Positions 16,141 through 24,264 of a DNA stretch of 48,254 nucleotides are shown piece after piece. The stretch comes from Nostoc punctiforme NIES-2108 (GTDB lineage: Bacteria > Cyanobacteriota > Cyanobacteriia > Cyanobacteriales > Nostocaceae). The stretch covers positions 60,529 through 108,782 of the forward strand of contig LXQE01000152.1 in NCBI GenBank assembly GCA_003326195.1. The letters run 5' to 3'. The notes under the pieces are model-generated. The model was not told where the DNA came from. It saw only the letters and a list, made by a program, of their open reading frames with translations, and searched no databases. Position 1 is the stretch's first letter. Each line of letters opens with the position of its first letter. Position numbers and translations under genes: made by a program.

Positions 16141-16754
16141 GGCTTTTGAGGAACTTAAGGAACAAATTAACTAGATTCAATCAAAATTTCATCTGTTGAT
16201 CTTGAAATTACTGATTTAGCATGAGGTTTTGTGGCAAATTATGTGTTAACACATCCAAATATACAATTTTGATGATTCTGTCTAAATCTATCGAAAGGTG
16301 AATCCGCTGCTTAAATTTCTGACTTCAACTGTATCCTTCATAAAATTCAGGGATCATTTTGTTCGTAACTCCTGCACAGATTTCTATAGATAGATTGACA
16401 TAATTTTATCGGAATCACTTTTATCTACAGCAGATTTTAAGTTCGGGAGGTACGCAAGTTAAGTCTGTTACCCAGGTATCAAGCGTATTTTACTCCTGTT
16501 AGCGCAGCGGGGCGTAGCCCATTCTGTATTCAGAATTCTGCTGTAAGTATAAATCAAGACTAACTGGTTGCTTGTTTCAGACATTGAAATACAAACTAGC
16601 TAGCACAATCAGCTCACTGCATTGAACTCATATTGTATTAAGTAGTAAGAATAACTGTTAAATATTGATGCAAAATCGGGTAATTTCTTGAATTTGCTTC
16701 GGAAAGTTTCAGATTATGTTTTCAACCATTAATAAATTTCAGGAGCAAATCTAG
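16141..16754. other. Intergenic region upstream of psaK
   Basis: This is 614 bp between divergent genes. It holds the adaptor-protein promoter, the psaK leader and the first copy of a direct repeat of about 95 bp (16448-16546). No coding frame or RNA gene was recognised. Confidence 0.5.
16448..16546 (+). repeat. Dispersed direct repeat, copy 1
   Basis: Bases 16448-16546 match 18225-18316 at roughly nine in ten positions, in the same orientation, apart from a 7-bp insertion (TGTATTC) present only here. The core GTTAGCGCAGCGGGGCGTAG occurs in both, and its reverse complement is recognisable near 19309 and 37509. Confidence 0.85.
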
Positions 16755-17015
16755 GTGTTGACTTCAACCTTACTCGCTGCTGCAACTACACCTCTGCAAT
16801 GGAGTCCTACAGTTGGACTGATTATGATTATTGCTAATATCGTTGCCATTGCCTTTGGCAAATCTAGCATCAAGTATCCCAACGCAGAACCAAAACTACC
16901 CTCAGCCAATTTCCTTGGTAATTTTGGTTTACCAGCCTTTTTAGCAAGTGCTGCCTTTGGCCATATCTTAGGTGTGGGCACTATTTTAGGGTTGCATAAC
17001 CTGGGAAGAATCTAG
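16755..17015 (+). CDS. psaK: Photosystem I reaction centre subunit PsaK
   Basis: An 86-residue thylakoid membrane protein with two transmembrane helices (about 17-36 and 55-80) joined by a stromal loop containing KSSIKYPNAEPKLPS. The N-terminus LTSTLLAAATTPLQWSPTV and the Gly/Ala-rich second helix ending LGLHNLGRI are typical of PsaK, a peripheral PSI subunit near PsaA that helps bind antenna chlorophyll and couple phycobilisomes. The start is GTG at 16755, preceded by AGGAG at 9 bp. A strong intrinsic terminator follows at 17067-17098. Confidence 0.96.
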   Translation: MLTSTLLAAATTPLQWSPTVGLIMIIANIVAIAFGKSSIKYPNAEPKLPSANFLGNFGLPAFLASAAFGHILGVGTILGLHNLGRI

Positions 17016-17066
17016 GTTCTTACCCAAGCTAGCCTTTATTTGATGATTTTTTTGTCTCCAGCTTTG

Positions 17067-17098
17067 AGCCAGAGAACTAACTCTCTGGCTCTTTTTTA
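17067..17098 (+). terminator. Intrinsic terminator of psaK
   Basis: AGCCAGAGA and TCTCTGGCT form a 9-bp stem with a 6-nt loop, followed directly by CTTTTTTA. This is a classical rho-independent terminator for the plus strand, 52 bp after the psaK stop. Confidence 0.92.
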
Positions 17099-17131
17099 TG
17101 AGACACTAAGTAATATCAGTATCTCAACAGC

Positions 17132-17383
17132 ATGACAGATATAACAGATTTATCAAAAAGAATTGCCAGCAAAGGCGATAATCCGCTAAGTTTGTCACCT
17201 GTCAACTTGCAGTCACAAGAAGACGTAGAACTTGAGCAAAAACTGCGAGAACTCAAGTTTAAACAAGAACTAAGAAAAGATTGGATTTTATTTATTGTCA
17301 GGGATGTAGTAATTTTTCCTGCCGCCATCCTTTTTATTTTTGCTGTCAGTGGTTATTCCCTATTTATGCAGATTCATGGGTGA
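17132..17383 (+). CDS. Small membrane protein of unknown function
   Basis: An 83-residue protein. The first half is charged and predicted helical (EDVELEQKLRELKFKQELRK, about 30-49, a likely coiled coil), followed by one membrane helix (about 53-77). This suits a bitopic or membrane-anchored small protein. ATG 17132 lies 34 bp after the psaK terminator, so it needs its own promoter or read-through. The ribosome-binding site is weak. No homologue is recognised. Confidence 0.65.
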   Translation: MTDITDLSKRIASKGDNPLSLSPVNLQSQEDVELEQKLRELKFKQELRKDWILFIVRDVVIFPAAILFIFAVSGYSLFMQIHG

Positions 17384-17463
17384 CATATCTGGCTACAATT
17401 TTTAGTCAACCGCAGAGGCGCAGAGTCCACAGAAAAAAGAGATAGAAATAGTTTGAAATTGTT

Positions 17464-17943
17464 GTGTTGCAGTTAATACTGTGGCATCGTCTGCAACCTA
17501 GTATAAATCCTGGATCTACTACAACGGTAGAATTTACCTCCATCGAACAGATTTGGCCAGATAGTCTATTAGTATTGTCCGTAATTGCCCGTGTCGGACA
17601 CTCTCAACCTGATGCGTCTACTGAAGACATCGCCTATGCTTTTCGTTCTGGAGTTTTTCGACTTCCCAAAGCCGGAGAGCAAGAAAAACCAGAAATACCA
17701 TTAAGCTGTAATTTTACTGAACTCAAGAAAAGTATTGAGCACCTGCGTCTTGCCACTCCTAAACTCAAACAGGCTATTGTTGATGCTTGTGTCCACACGG
17801 TACTATTCGATAATAAAGTTACTCCTTCAGAAGGAGATTTACTTAGAGCGATCACTATGACACTAGACTGTCCCATCCCCCCATTTTTAAACCCTCAGCC
17901 TGGTGTTTCAAAACAGAAACAACCTTCTCCAAAGCGAAGTTAA
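17464..17943 (+). pseudogene. Truncated C-terminal TerB-like domain of a larger protease-type protein
   Basis: A 159-codon frame starting at GTG 17464. It resembles the C-terminal domain that cyanobacterial M48-type membrane metalloproteases carry after the catalytic part: the segments SIEQIWPDSLLVLSVIARVG, AYAFRSGVFRLP and VDACVHTVLFDNKV then LLRAITMTLDCPIPPFL. The protease domain (HExxH) and membrane spans are missing. An in-frame TAG lies five codons upstream of the GTG, and the residues between them (FEIVVLQLIL-like) seem to continue the family sequence. The 5' end therefore looks deleted, the break lying in a run of repeat-like DNA near 17405-17450. It may still be expressed as a small protein. 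Confidence 0.55.
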
Positions 17944-18473
17944 TGTAACGAATAAGACATGATTAGTTCTAACTCAACAAATAAAGTCCGTTTTTGCGGA
18001 TTTTTCCATTATTAAATCACCGTTTGCCAGAACAATAACCTGTTGCCTTTTGATTTTATTTACAGATAATTAATTTGTTTTTTATCCTGACTATTACATA
18101 GCAATCCGATTTGATTTGTGAGAATTGTAACCCGCAAATTCCCGATTTCTTAAATAAGTTGGGGATCTTGTTTCTCATGAATAAGTTAGGATTGCTATAG
18201 TCTAAAGAAGATTTCAAGTTGCTGAGGTACACAAGCTAAGTCTGTTACACAGGTATAAAGCGTGTTTTACTCCTGTTAGCGCAGCGGGGCGTAGCCCATT
18301 CAGAATTCTGCTGTAAATAATTATCTTGGCAAAGTAGTATCGTATTGTACAAAAATCTTGACATTGCCTATAAGTATTAATTTACCTGAAAAAGTTTAGA
18401 CAAAATGCCAGCATTCTAGAAATTTGATTGCTATATTAGATTAAATAACTATTCTGGCAAGGGTTTAAAAGCT
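17944..18473. other. Intergenic region with direct repeat and hairpins
   Basis: This is 530 bp. It contains a weak hairpin just after the truncated gene (TCCG/CGGA with T-runs, near 17987-18005), a CCCGATTTCTT...GGGGATC element near 18143-18175 related to the hairpin at 37585-37613, and copy 2 of the repeat of about 95 bp (18225-18316). Confidence 0.5.
18225..18316 (+). repeat. Dispersed direct repeat, copy 2
   Basis: This is the same-orientation partner of 16448-16546, shorter by a 7-bp indel. The two copies bracket psaK, the small membrane protein and the truncated TerB-like gene. Confidence 0.85.
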
Positions 18474-19193
18474 GTGCGGGATGATTTACAGGGCTTGGAA
18501 ATTAGTCAGGATGATCTGCAAAAACTGACTAATTTACCTGTCAGTGGGGAACTTTTAATCATTACAAATCCTCTCAAGAGATTAGCCAATATATATTTAC
18601 AAAAAATTAAAAGCTCTGAAGGAGCAACTGTAGTTTTTATTGGATTTTCTACATTTGTCTTCGTCTATATTTTATTTGATATAATTATTAAAATGTTTGT
18701 TACGTGGATAACAATTCCATCATGGATATTATTAATTTTCTTAGGTCTTTGGATTGGTGGTCTGACACAAAGCATCTTATATTTTATCTGGAAAAGTAGA
18801 AGTAAGCTTGTGAAAGCTAATATGACAAAATCTCTACAAATCCTGTTAAATGAGGTTAATAGATATAATACTGTTATTAGAGTTATAGATATCAATGACC
18901 AAATAGAAGAAGCTGGTAATCCAGAAGTGATTATAAAGGAAAGAGAGGATGTAATCGAAGCACTTAAACTCACCAAAGCTGATTTAGTTCGCGCTTTAAA
19001 GACAGAAAGGATTTTGAGAGAAAATAAGAATTTTATCCTGAGTAATACAGAACTATTTGTCAACAATTTAGTAACTTTAACAGCTATGCAAGTCACTGAG
19101 GAAGCTACTGAGCATGGAAGGTTACTCAATGAAGCATTACAAATTGCATTAGATGTACAATACGAGATGAAAAGATTACAGACTCAGCGTTAA
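18474..19193 (+). CDS. Membrane protein with C-terminal coiled coil, unknown function
   Basis: A 239-residue protein from GTG 18474. Two membrane helices (about 52-75 and 78-105) are followed by a long charged helical region (about 110-239) rich in Glu, Lys and Leu, probably coiled coil and cytoplasmic. No family is recognised. The reading frame stays open upstream of the GTG for 18 more codons that look protein-like (LNNYSGKGLKAV), and before an in-frame TAG there is ATGCCAGCATTC. The true N-terminus may thus be longer and interrupted, or start at a rare codon. No ribosome-binding site supports the GTG. Confidence 0.65.
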   Translation: MRDDLQGLEISQDDLQKLTNLPVSGELLIITNPLKRLANIYLQKIKSSEGATVVFIGFSTFVFVYILFDIIIKMFVTWITIPSWILLIFLGLWIGGLTQSILYFIWKSRSKLVKANMTKSLQILLNEVNRYNTVIRVIDINDQIEEAGNPEVIIKEREDVIEALKLTKADLVRALKTERILRENKNFILSNTELFVNNLVTLTAMQVTEEATEHGRLLNEALQIALDVQYEMKRLQTQR

Positions 19194-19506
19194 GATAATT
19201 CGTAATGAAGCTTTCTACGAGACGCTAAAAGCGATCGCAGACTCGCTAACGTAATAAAGTTTTGTAAAAGGAATTTAAAAAGCACTCCTGAGTTCACTCA
19301 GCATCGCCTAAACGCCCCGCTACCCTCAACAGCACCAAGTAAAAGTTGGAAGCGTAGGTGCTTTTCGTTAGTCCATAGATGCTGCTGGGTGGATTGGTTT
19401 CCAACCTACGCACCAAAGATTATCAATGGCTTTTTCCATAATCTTTCCCACGGTTGCAATCCCCGGTCTAACATAAAGAATATTCGTCAAGCGATCGCTT
19501 ATCAGC
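19194..19506. other. Intergenic repeat-rich region
   Basis: This is 313 bp without a gene. It holds fragments of dispersed palindromic repeats (CTACGAGACGCTAAAAGCGA near 19217, AACGCCCCGCTACCCTCAAC near 19312) and two roughly complementary stretches around GTTGGAAGCGTAGGTGC (19347) and CCAACCTACGCACC (19402) that can form a hairpin. Confidence 0.5.
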
Positions 19507-20274
19507 ATGGACTGGAAAGAAATTAGAGGGAACTGGGTAATCATTCCCCGAAATCCCATAGGTATCGTTCATTTTTTAGGAGGTGCATTTGTCGCCACTG
19601 CACCGCACATCACTTATCGCTGGTTACTCGAACAACTGGCAAGTAAAGGCTATGTTGTAATTGCTACGCCTTTCGTCAATACATTGGATCATACTGCGAT
19701 CGCAAAATCCGTGCTGTTAAACTTTGACCGCACCCTCGAACGATTGCATGATTCTGGGGCATTACGCAAGCTTTACTTCCCCATCTACGGCGTTGGACAC
19801 AGTATGGGCTGTAAACTCCACTTGCTGATTGGTAGCCTTTTTAAAGTAGAACGTGCAGGCAATATTTTAATATCCTTCAACAACTACGCCGCGAAAGAAG
19901 CTATCCCTCTAGTAGAACAATTCAATTCTACTTTGAAAATCGAGTTTACCCCCTCGCCGTTGGAAACTAACAAACTTGTCCAAGAATGTTACAATATCCG
20001 ACGCAATTTATTAATAAAATTTAGTAATGACACCATCGATCAATCCGCAGCTTTAACCAAAATCTTACAAGAACGTTTTGATGAGATGGTAACAGCGCAA
20101 ACGTTACCAGGAAATCATACAACACCTTTAGGTCAAGATATTAAATGGCAAACGGGAACATCTTTTACTCCCTTTGACGCTTTAGGGCAATGGTTTAAGC
20201 AAGAAGCATATCGTGACTTGAATCAGTTAAAAAGCAATATCCTTTTATGGCTAAATCCTCTGGCAGCGCCATAA
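19507..20274 (+). CDS. DUF1350 family alpha/beta-hydrolase-like protein
   Basis: A 255-residue protein of the cyanobacterial and plastid DUF1350 family. It has an alpha/beta-hydrolase pattern: an oxyanion-type strand turn HFLGGAFVATAPHITYRWLL (about 21-40), then the nucleophile elbow GVGHSMGCKLH (about 97-107) with Ser101, and FNNYAA after the next strand. Plant members are chloroplast proteins of unknown function, so the substrate is not predictable. A catalytic His may be that of LPGNHTTPLG (about 199-208). It is monocistronic. Confidence 0.88.
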   Translation: MDWKEIRGNWVIIPRNPIGIVHFLGGAFVATAPHITYRWLLEQLASKGYVVIATPFVNTLDHTAIAKSVLLNFDRTLERLHDSGALRKLYFPIYGVGHSMGCKLHLLIGSLFKVERAGNILISFNNYAAKEAIPLVEQFNSTLKIEFTPSPLETNKLVQECYNIRRNLLIKFSNDTIDQSAALTKILQERFDEMVTAQTLPGNHTTPLGQDIKWQTGTSFTPFDALGQWFKQEAYRDLNQLKSNILLWLNPLAAP

Positions 20275-20570
20275 TATTTTATGAATGTTAAACAGTCGTA
20301 AATTCGATGGGTAAATAGAAATGAGTTATAGCGCTTCTCATTTGAGTCTAATAGAGACCAAACCCTCAAATCCTTGCACCAGTTGCTACAACTGAGGGAA
20401 CTCTCTATTTTTAGTAGAGAGGAATGGAAGTAATGTCATCTATTGCATAGATAGACGCGTAACGTCTTCCTCCGGGGTACGATAAGCGCTATAGCAACAT
20501 TTCTGTATTGATACTACTTTATTTCCTATTTTGACAAAAAATTATTAATGAGTGTTTTCAACGACTTTCT
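20275..20570. other. Intergenic region with hairpins
   Basis: About 300 bp. CCCTCA (20363) and TGAGGG (20391) can pair around a 22-nt loop, and CTCTCTA/TAGAGAG near 20401-20421 forms a second small hairpin. Downstream is the TGCATAGATAGAC motif shared with 14700. A structured leader is possible but no known RNA family is recognised. Confidence 0.4.
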
Positions 20571-21707
20571 ATGTTTCAAATACTAATAATTGATGACGAC
20601 TATTCAATAAAAACACTCCTGAAAAGGATGTTAGAAAAACAGGGTTATGAAGTAGTTACTGCCAGTAGCGGCGAGGAAGGAATAGAAAAGGCACTAGCTT
20701 ATAGTCCAGCATTAATTATTTGTGATTGGATTATGCCGGGGTTGACTGGTCTGGAAGTTTGCCACCGCATTAAGACAGACCCCAAATTTTTCACCACATT
20801 CTTTATTTTATTAACATCCTTAGATTCCGTTGCTGATTGCGTCAAAGGTCTAGATGCTGGTGCTGATGATTTTATATCTAAACCTATTGAGCATAATGAA
20901 TTACAAGCACGAGTAAGAGCAGGATTACGCTTGCATCAGTTGAGTAGAGATTTGCAGGCTCAAAAGTTGCTTCTAGAATCAGAAATGTCAGAAGCAGCAG
21001 AATATGTGCGATCGCTGCTACCTCTTTCTATGACTGAACCCTTCAATATAAATTTTCGATTTATTCCCTCGCGACAACTCGGCGGTGACTGTTTCGATTA
21101 CTATTGGCTCGATGATGACTATTTGGCAATTTACTTGCTCGATACTGCCGGACATGGACTCAAAGCTACTCTTCCTTCTGTTTCAGTGCTAAATCTGCTG
21201 CGTTCCCGTGCCCTCAAAGGTTTAAATTATTATCAACCTAGTGATGTATTGAGGGCTTTGAATGATACCTTCCAGATGAATTATCAAAATGACAAATATT
21301 TTACGATTTGGTACGGAGTTTACAACCGAATCAACCGCCAGTTAATTTATGCTAGTGCAGGTCATCCACCAGCAGTTTTAGTAACCGGCCCATCTCCAAG
21401 AAAATCTGAAGTTCAACTATTGAAAACCCCTGGTATGCCAGTTGGCATGTTTCCAGAGGCAAAATATCTTGATGGGTTTTGCAATATTGAAAAATTCAGT
21501 ACCCTTTATATTTTTAGTGATGGCGCTTATGAAATAACTAAATCAGACGGCACACTTTGGAGTTTGGATGCTTTTATTCAGCTCCTGGTTAGCTTACAAG
21601 ATACTGTTGATAACCAACTCGATCGCGTACTAAGTTATTTAATCGCTCTGAACTCCAAAGATGCTTTTGATGATGATTTATCTATTTTGCAAATGAAGTT
21701 TGATTAA
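20571..21707 (+). CDS. Response regulator with SpoIIE/RsbU-type PP2C phosphatase output
   Basis: A 378-residue protein. The receiver domain (1-120) has the acidic pocket Asp8-10, the phosphorylation site Asp52 (ICDWIMPG), Thr82 and Lys104 (ISKP). A helical linker (about 120-150) leads to a SpoIIE-type serine phosphatase: RQLGGDCFDYYWL with metal-binding Asp, LLDTAGHGLKATL, YASAGHPPAVLV, FSDGAYE and the closing DDDLSILQMKF. Such proteins dephosphorylate STAS anti-sigma antagonists in partner-switching cascades. A STAS gene lies immediately downstream in convergent orientation with no base between the stop codons, making it a plausible substrate. The kinase phosphorylating Asp52 is not evident nearby. 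Confidence 0.94.
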   Translation: MFQILIIDDDYSIKTLLKRMLEKQGYEVVTASSGEEGIEKALAYSPALIICDWIMPGLTGLEVCHRIKTDPKFFTTFFILLTSLDSVADCVKGLDAGADDFISKPIEHNELQARVRAGLRLHQLSRDLQAQKLLLESEMSEAAEYVRSLLPLSMTEPFNINFRFIPSRQLGGDCFDYYWLDDDYLAIYLLDTAGHGLKATLPSVSVLNLLRSRALKGLNYYQPSDVLRALNDTFQMNYQNDKYFTIWYGVYNRINRQLIYASAGHPPAVLVTGPSPRKSEVQLLKTPGMPVGMFPEAKYLDGFCNIEKFSTLYIFSDGAYEITKSDGTLWSLDAFIQLLVSLQDTVDNQLDRVLSYLIALNSKDAFDDDLSILQMKFD

Positions 21708-22034
21708 TTACGTATTAGAGACTAAAACCTGATTAAATGCATCTTGACTGGGAAATATTTCAAATACTTTATCCATATTAGTCAGTTCAAATAATATCCT
21801 GACTTGCTCATTAATTGAGCAAAGAACAAGCTTAGTATCGGCTGCTCGCAAGGTTTTGAAAGCTAATACTAAAGCTCCTAAACCTGAACTATCCATAAAC
21901 GTTACATCTTTAAAATCAACTAACACAATTTTCGCACCCGTTTCTAGAATATCAGTGATATTTTGTCGAAAGTCTTGTGAAGTTGTGGCATTCAAATTAC
22001 CACTGAGCTTAATAACTTTTACTTGTTCTCTCAT
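21708..22034 (-). CDS. STAS-domain anti-sigma factor antagonist
   Basis: A 108-residue SpoIIAA/RsbV-like single-domain protein. The phosphorylated-Ser motif is FMDSSGLGAL, with Ser50 matching the SpoIIAA phosphosite. The N-terminal strand VKVIKLSGNLNATTSQ and C-terminal ILFELTNMDKVFEIF helix are typical. When dephosphorylated it should bind an anti-sigma kinase and free its target. Its stop codon abuts that of the SpoIIE-type phosphatase gene (tail to tail), suggesting functional pairing and possible overlap of transcript ends. No anti-sigma kinase (HATPase_c_2) is present in the window. Confidence 0.93.
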   Translation of the reverse strand: MREQVKVIKLSGNLNATTSQDFRQNITDILETGAKIVLVDFKDVTFMDSSGLGALVLAFKTLRAADTKLVLCSINEQVRILFELTNMDKVFEIFPSQDAFNQVLVSNT

Positions 22035-22869
22035 AATTATGTCACTCTGCGTTATGTAAACAATACTCTGATTTCGCTATTATAGAACATTTGAAAATGC
22101 TTGTAAAATAAATTTCAAGATTAAATGTTGAGCGATCATTGATAATTAATCAGTAAAGATAAAGATTAATTATAAAATTTTGACTCTAATTTTTTGTAAT
22201 TCTAAAAATTTATTAGCTTAATTAAGTATAGTTATCTTACTAGAAATAGACCAATTATAAATAAACACGCTAAGTAACTTGGCATGATAAAAAGCTGGTA
22301 TATTTAGTTTTGCAAAAATTTTGAAATGACCAATTTATAAGCCGTTCGTTGATTTGATGTTTTATCATGTATACTAATTTTTTAGCGCCAGCTTAATTGC
22401 ATCTCATAGATTTAGATATATACTTACTTATATACAAGCTGAATTTACTGCTTTTCAGATTATTTACCAAAAATTTTTGCAAAACGGAGATTCTCCAATC
22501 AATCTCATGATAGTAGCTGTCATTGAGCAATTCAAAATTCAACTAGTCGTAGCAATGCCTGGGGCGGGCTACGCATAGCTAAACCGAGTCTAGCAGTAGC
22601 TTTTTCTCCCTGAGTGCTTATGATAGTAACTAGGATCTACCTTTATTTATGTCCAATTACTTACATAATTGAAAGAATTTATCTCTGGACTACCGCCCTA
22701 GAGCCAAAAATTTAGGTTTCAAGAGCGCCAAGCAAGCTAGAACTGAAACCAAGGCTTTAAAAAGGCGATCGCCTCTGCTATCTTAAGTATTCCCAATATC
22801 TCTCATTTCTCGACAGACAATACAAAGAGTAAAGAGTTGTGAATTTCTTACTCCTAACTCCTCACTGCC
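22035..22869. other. Long AT-rich intergenic region
   Basis: This is 835 bp. The part near 22034 should hold the STAS promoter. Short frames (up to about 31 codons, for example from 22620) lack ribosome-binding sites and are not called. A dispersed-repeat fragment, CTGGGGCGGGCTACGCATAG, lies at about 22559-22578. No RNA gene is recognised, though a length this great could hide one. Confidence 0.4.
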
Positions 22870-23514
22870 TCAAACAGGACTTACTTTGGCTCTGTAAAGC
22901 AGCTTCTCACCTTGAAGGTAGCCAGTGTAGCGGACTTTGACTGTTTCTCCAGGTTGTGCGGTTCCCTCCAGCAATTGGTGCAGTTGGGGATCGTAAGGTA
23001 ATTCTACTCCCACAGGTGCGATCGCTTCCACTCCCCACGCCTGTAAAAGCTTTTCCAGGGGTTTCTGCACCAACGGTACTATTTTGACTGCTGCTAGCTG
23101 GGGATTTTCCTGCGCTTTCTGTGCTGCTGTTGGCCATTGCAATAATAAAGACTCCAGCAGTTGCAAGCTAGACTGCTGGAGTTCTTGTAGTAATATTTCT
23201 CGCTGTTGTTCTAATTGAAGTTGAGAGCGATCGTACTCTCTTCTTAAATCTGTAATTTCTTGTAACAATTCCTGAGTAGGCGCTGTTTTATCTTGTAACA
23301 ACTCTACGGTTGAAAAAGTTGCGATTAATTCATTCAATGACATCTGTAGCACTGACGACAGCTTGAGCAGCACATCTACCCGCATCTGCTCTAACTTTCC
23401 TTGGCGTAAGTGCAAAAGTTGACGCTCTGAGACACCAGCAGCGCGACTCAGCCCTTTAAAACTAGAAATACCTACCTGTTGCATTAAATCTTGCAACTTT
23501 TGAGTATGGGGCAT
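22870..23514 (-). CDS. HTH regulator fused to a GrpE-like C-terminal domain
   Basis: A 214-residue protein. The N-terminus is an XRE-type helix-turn-helix (SFKGLSRAAGVSERQLLHLR, about 17-36, recognition helix SERQLLHLRQ). The middle (about 85-130) is a Gln/Leu/Glu-rich coiled coil. The last 60 residues match the beta domain of the DnaK nucleotide-exchange factor GrpE: LLQAWGVEAIAPVG, YDPQLHQLL, then PGETVKVRYTGYLQGEKLLY and RAKVSPV. The open frame begins seven codons earlier, but that extension is translated from an intergenic GGGCATTG repeat, so ATG 23514 is preferred. It follows dps by about 117 bp on the same strand. It may link chaperone status to transcription; this is inference. Confidence 0.8.
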   Translation of the reverse strand: MPHTQKLQDLMQQVGISSFKGLSRAAGVSERQLLHLRQGKLEQMRVDVLLKLSSVLQMSLNELIATFSTVELLQDKTAPTQELLQEITDLRREYDRSQLQLEQQREILLQELQQSSLQLLESLLLQWPTAAQKAQENPQLAAVKIVPLVQKPLEKLLQAWGVEAIAPVGVELPYDPQLHQLLEGTAQPGETVKVRYTGYLQGEKLLYRAKVSPV

Positions 23515-23569
23515 TGGGGATTGGGTATTGGGCATTGGGCATTGGGGATTGGGTATTGGGCATTGGCGA
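23508..23569. repeat. Short tandem GGGCATTG/GGGTATTG/GGGGATTG repeat
   Basis: About seven 8- to 10-bp units run through the start of the HTH-GrpE gene and into its leader. The same units occur at 24151-24196 and near 35711. They belong to the short tandem repeats typical of Nostoc intergenic DNA. Confidence 0.85.
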
Positions 23570-23631
23570 TTAAGTTTTTTCTCTATCCGCTATTCCCTGT
23601 GCCCTATGCCCCATTCCCTATTCCCTAATTC

Positions 23632-24123
23632 CTATTCTTCCAGTAAACTTCTCAACATCCAAGCGGTCTTTTCGTGTACTTGCATCCGTTGAGTCAATAA
23701 ATCGGCGGTAGGTTCGTCGTTAACTTCCTCTATCACCGGGAAAATAGACCGCGCAGTTCTGACTACGGCTTCTTGTCCTTCCACTAATAAGCGGATCATC
23801 TCCACAGCTTTAGGAACTCCGGGAGTTTCTGGAATTGAACTCAGTTTGGCATATTCGCTGTAGGTTCCTGGTGCAGGATAGCCAAGCGCTCTAATTCTTT
23901 CGGCTATTAAATCAACTGCTAAGGCTAATTCTGTATACTGAGTCTCAAACATCAAATGTAACGTTTGGAACATCGGCCCCGTTACATTCCAATGGAAGTT
24001 ATGAGTTTTCAGATACAGTGTATAAGTGTCAGCCAACAGGTGAGATAAACCGTCGGCAATTTTAGCCCTACTCGCCTCGTCAATGCCGATATTTACATTT
24101 TTGACTGTTACTTTCGATGACAT
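23632..24123 (-). CDS. dps: Dps-family ferritin-like DNA-protection protein
   Basis: A 163-residue four-helix protein that forms dodecameric iron-storage cages and oxidises Fe(II) with peroxide. The inter-subunit ferroxidase ligands are all present with the family's exact spacing: His44 (HNFHWNVTG), His56, Asp71 and Glu75. Trp45 is also typical. The N-terminal tail is short with only a few basic residues, so DNA binding is uncertain. It lies between sulfiredoxin upstream and the HTH-GrpE gene downstream, all on the minus strand, with repeat-filled spacers of 117-141 bp. This suggests an oxidative-stress neighbourhood, not necessarily one operon. Confidence 0.95.
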   Translation of the reverse strand: MSSKVTVKNVNIGIDEASRAKIADGLSHLLADTYTLYLKTHNFHWNVTGPMFQTLHLMFETQYTELALAVDLIAERIRALGYPAPGTYSEYAKLSSIPETPGVPKAVEMIRLLVEGQEAVVRTARSIFPVIEEVNDEPTADLLTQRMQVHEKTAWMLRSLLEE

Positions 24124-24150
24124 AATTTTCTCCTAATTAGGTTATATGTA

Positions 24151-24196
24151 ATTGGGGATTGGAAATTGGGGATTGGGCATTGGGCATTGGACATTA
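24151..24196. repeat. Short tandem GGGGATTG/GGGCATTG repeat
   Basis: Several 7- to 10-bp units (ATTGGGGATTGGAAATTGGG and following) fill the dps leader, upstream of its ATG on the minus strand. They are the same family as 23508-23569. Confidence 0.8.
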
Positions 24197-24264
24197 GTCA
24201 GGAGCTAGCATAGCAATTATTCTCTCCTCTTCCCCTGCTCCCCCTGCCTCCCTACTCTCATTCT

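Noticed and set aside
20363..20425. Pair of hairpins that might be a CRISPR repeat or RNA gene
   Set aside because: No recurrence of the unit at regular spacing and no known RNA family pattern.
22500..22720. Short plus-strand frames of 23-31 codons in the long intergenic region
   Set aside because: No ribosome-binding sites, and one ends inside a dispersed repeat.
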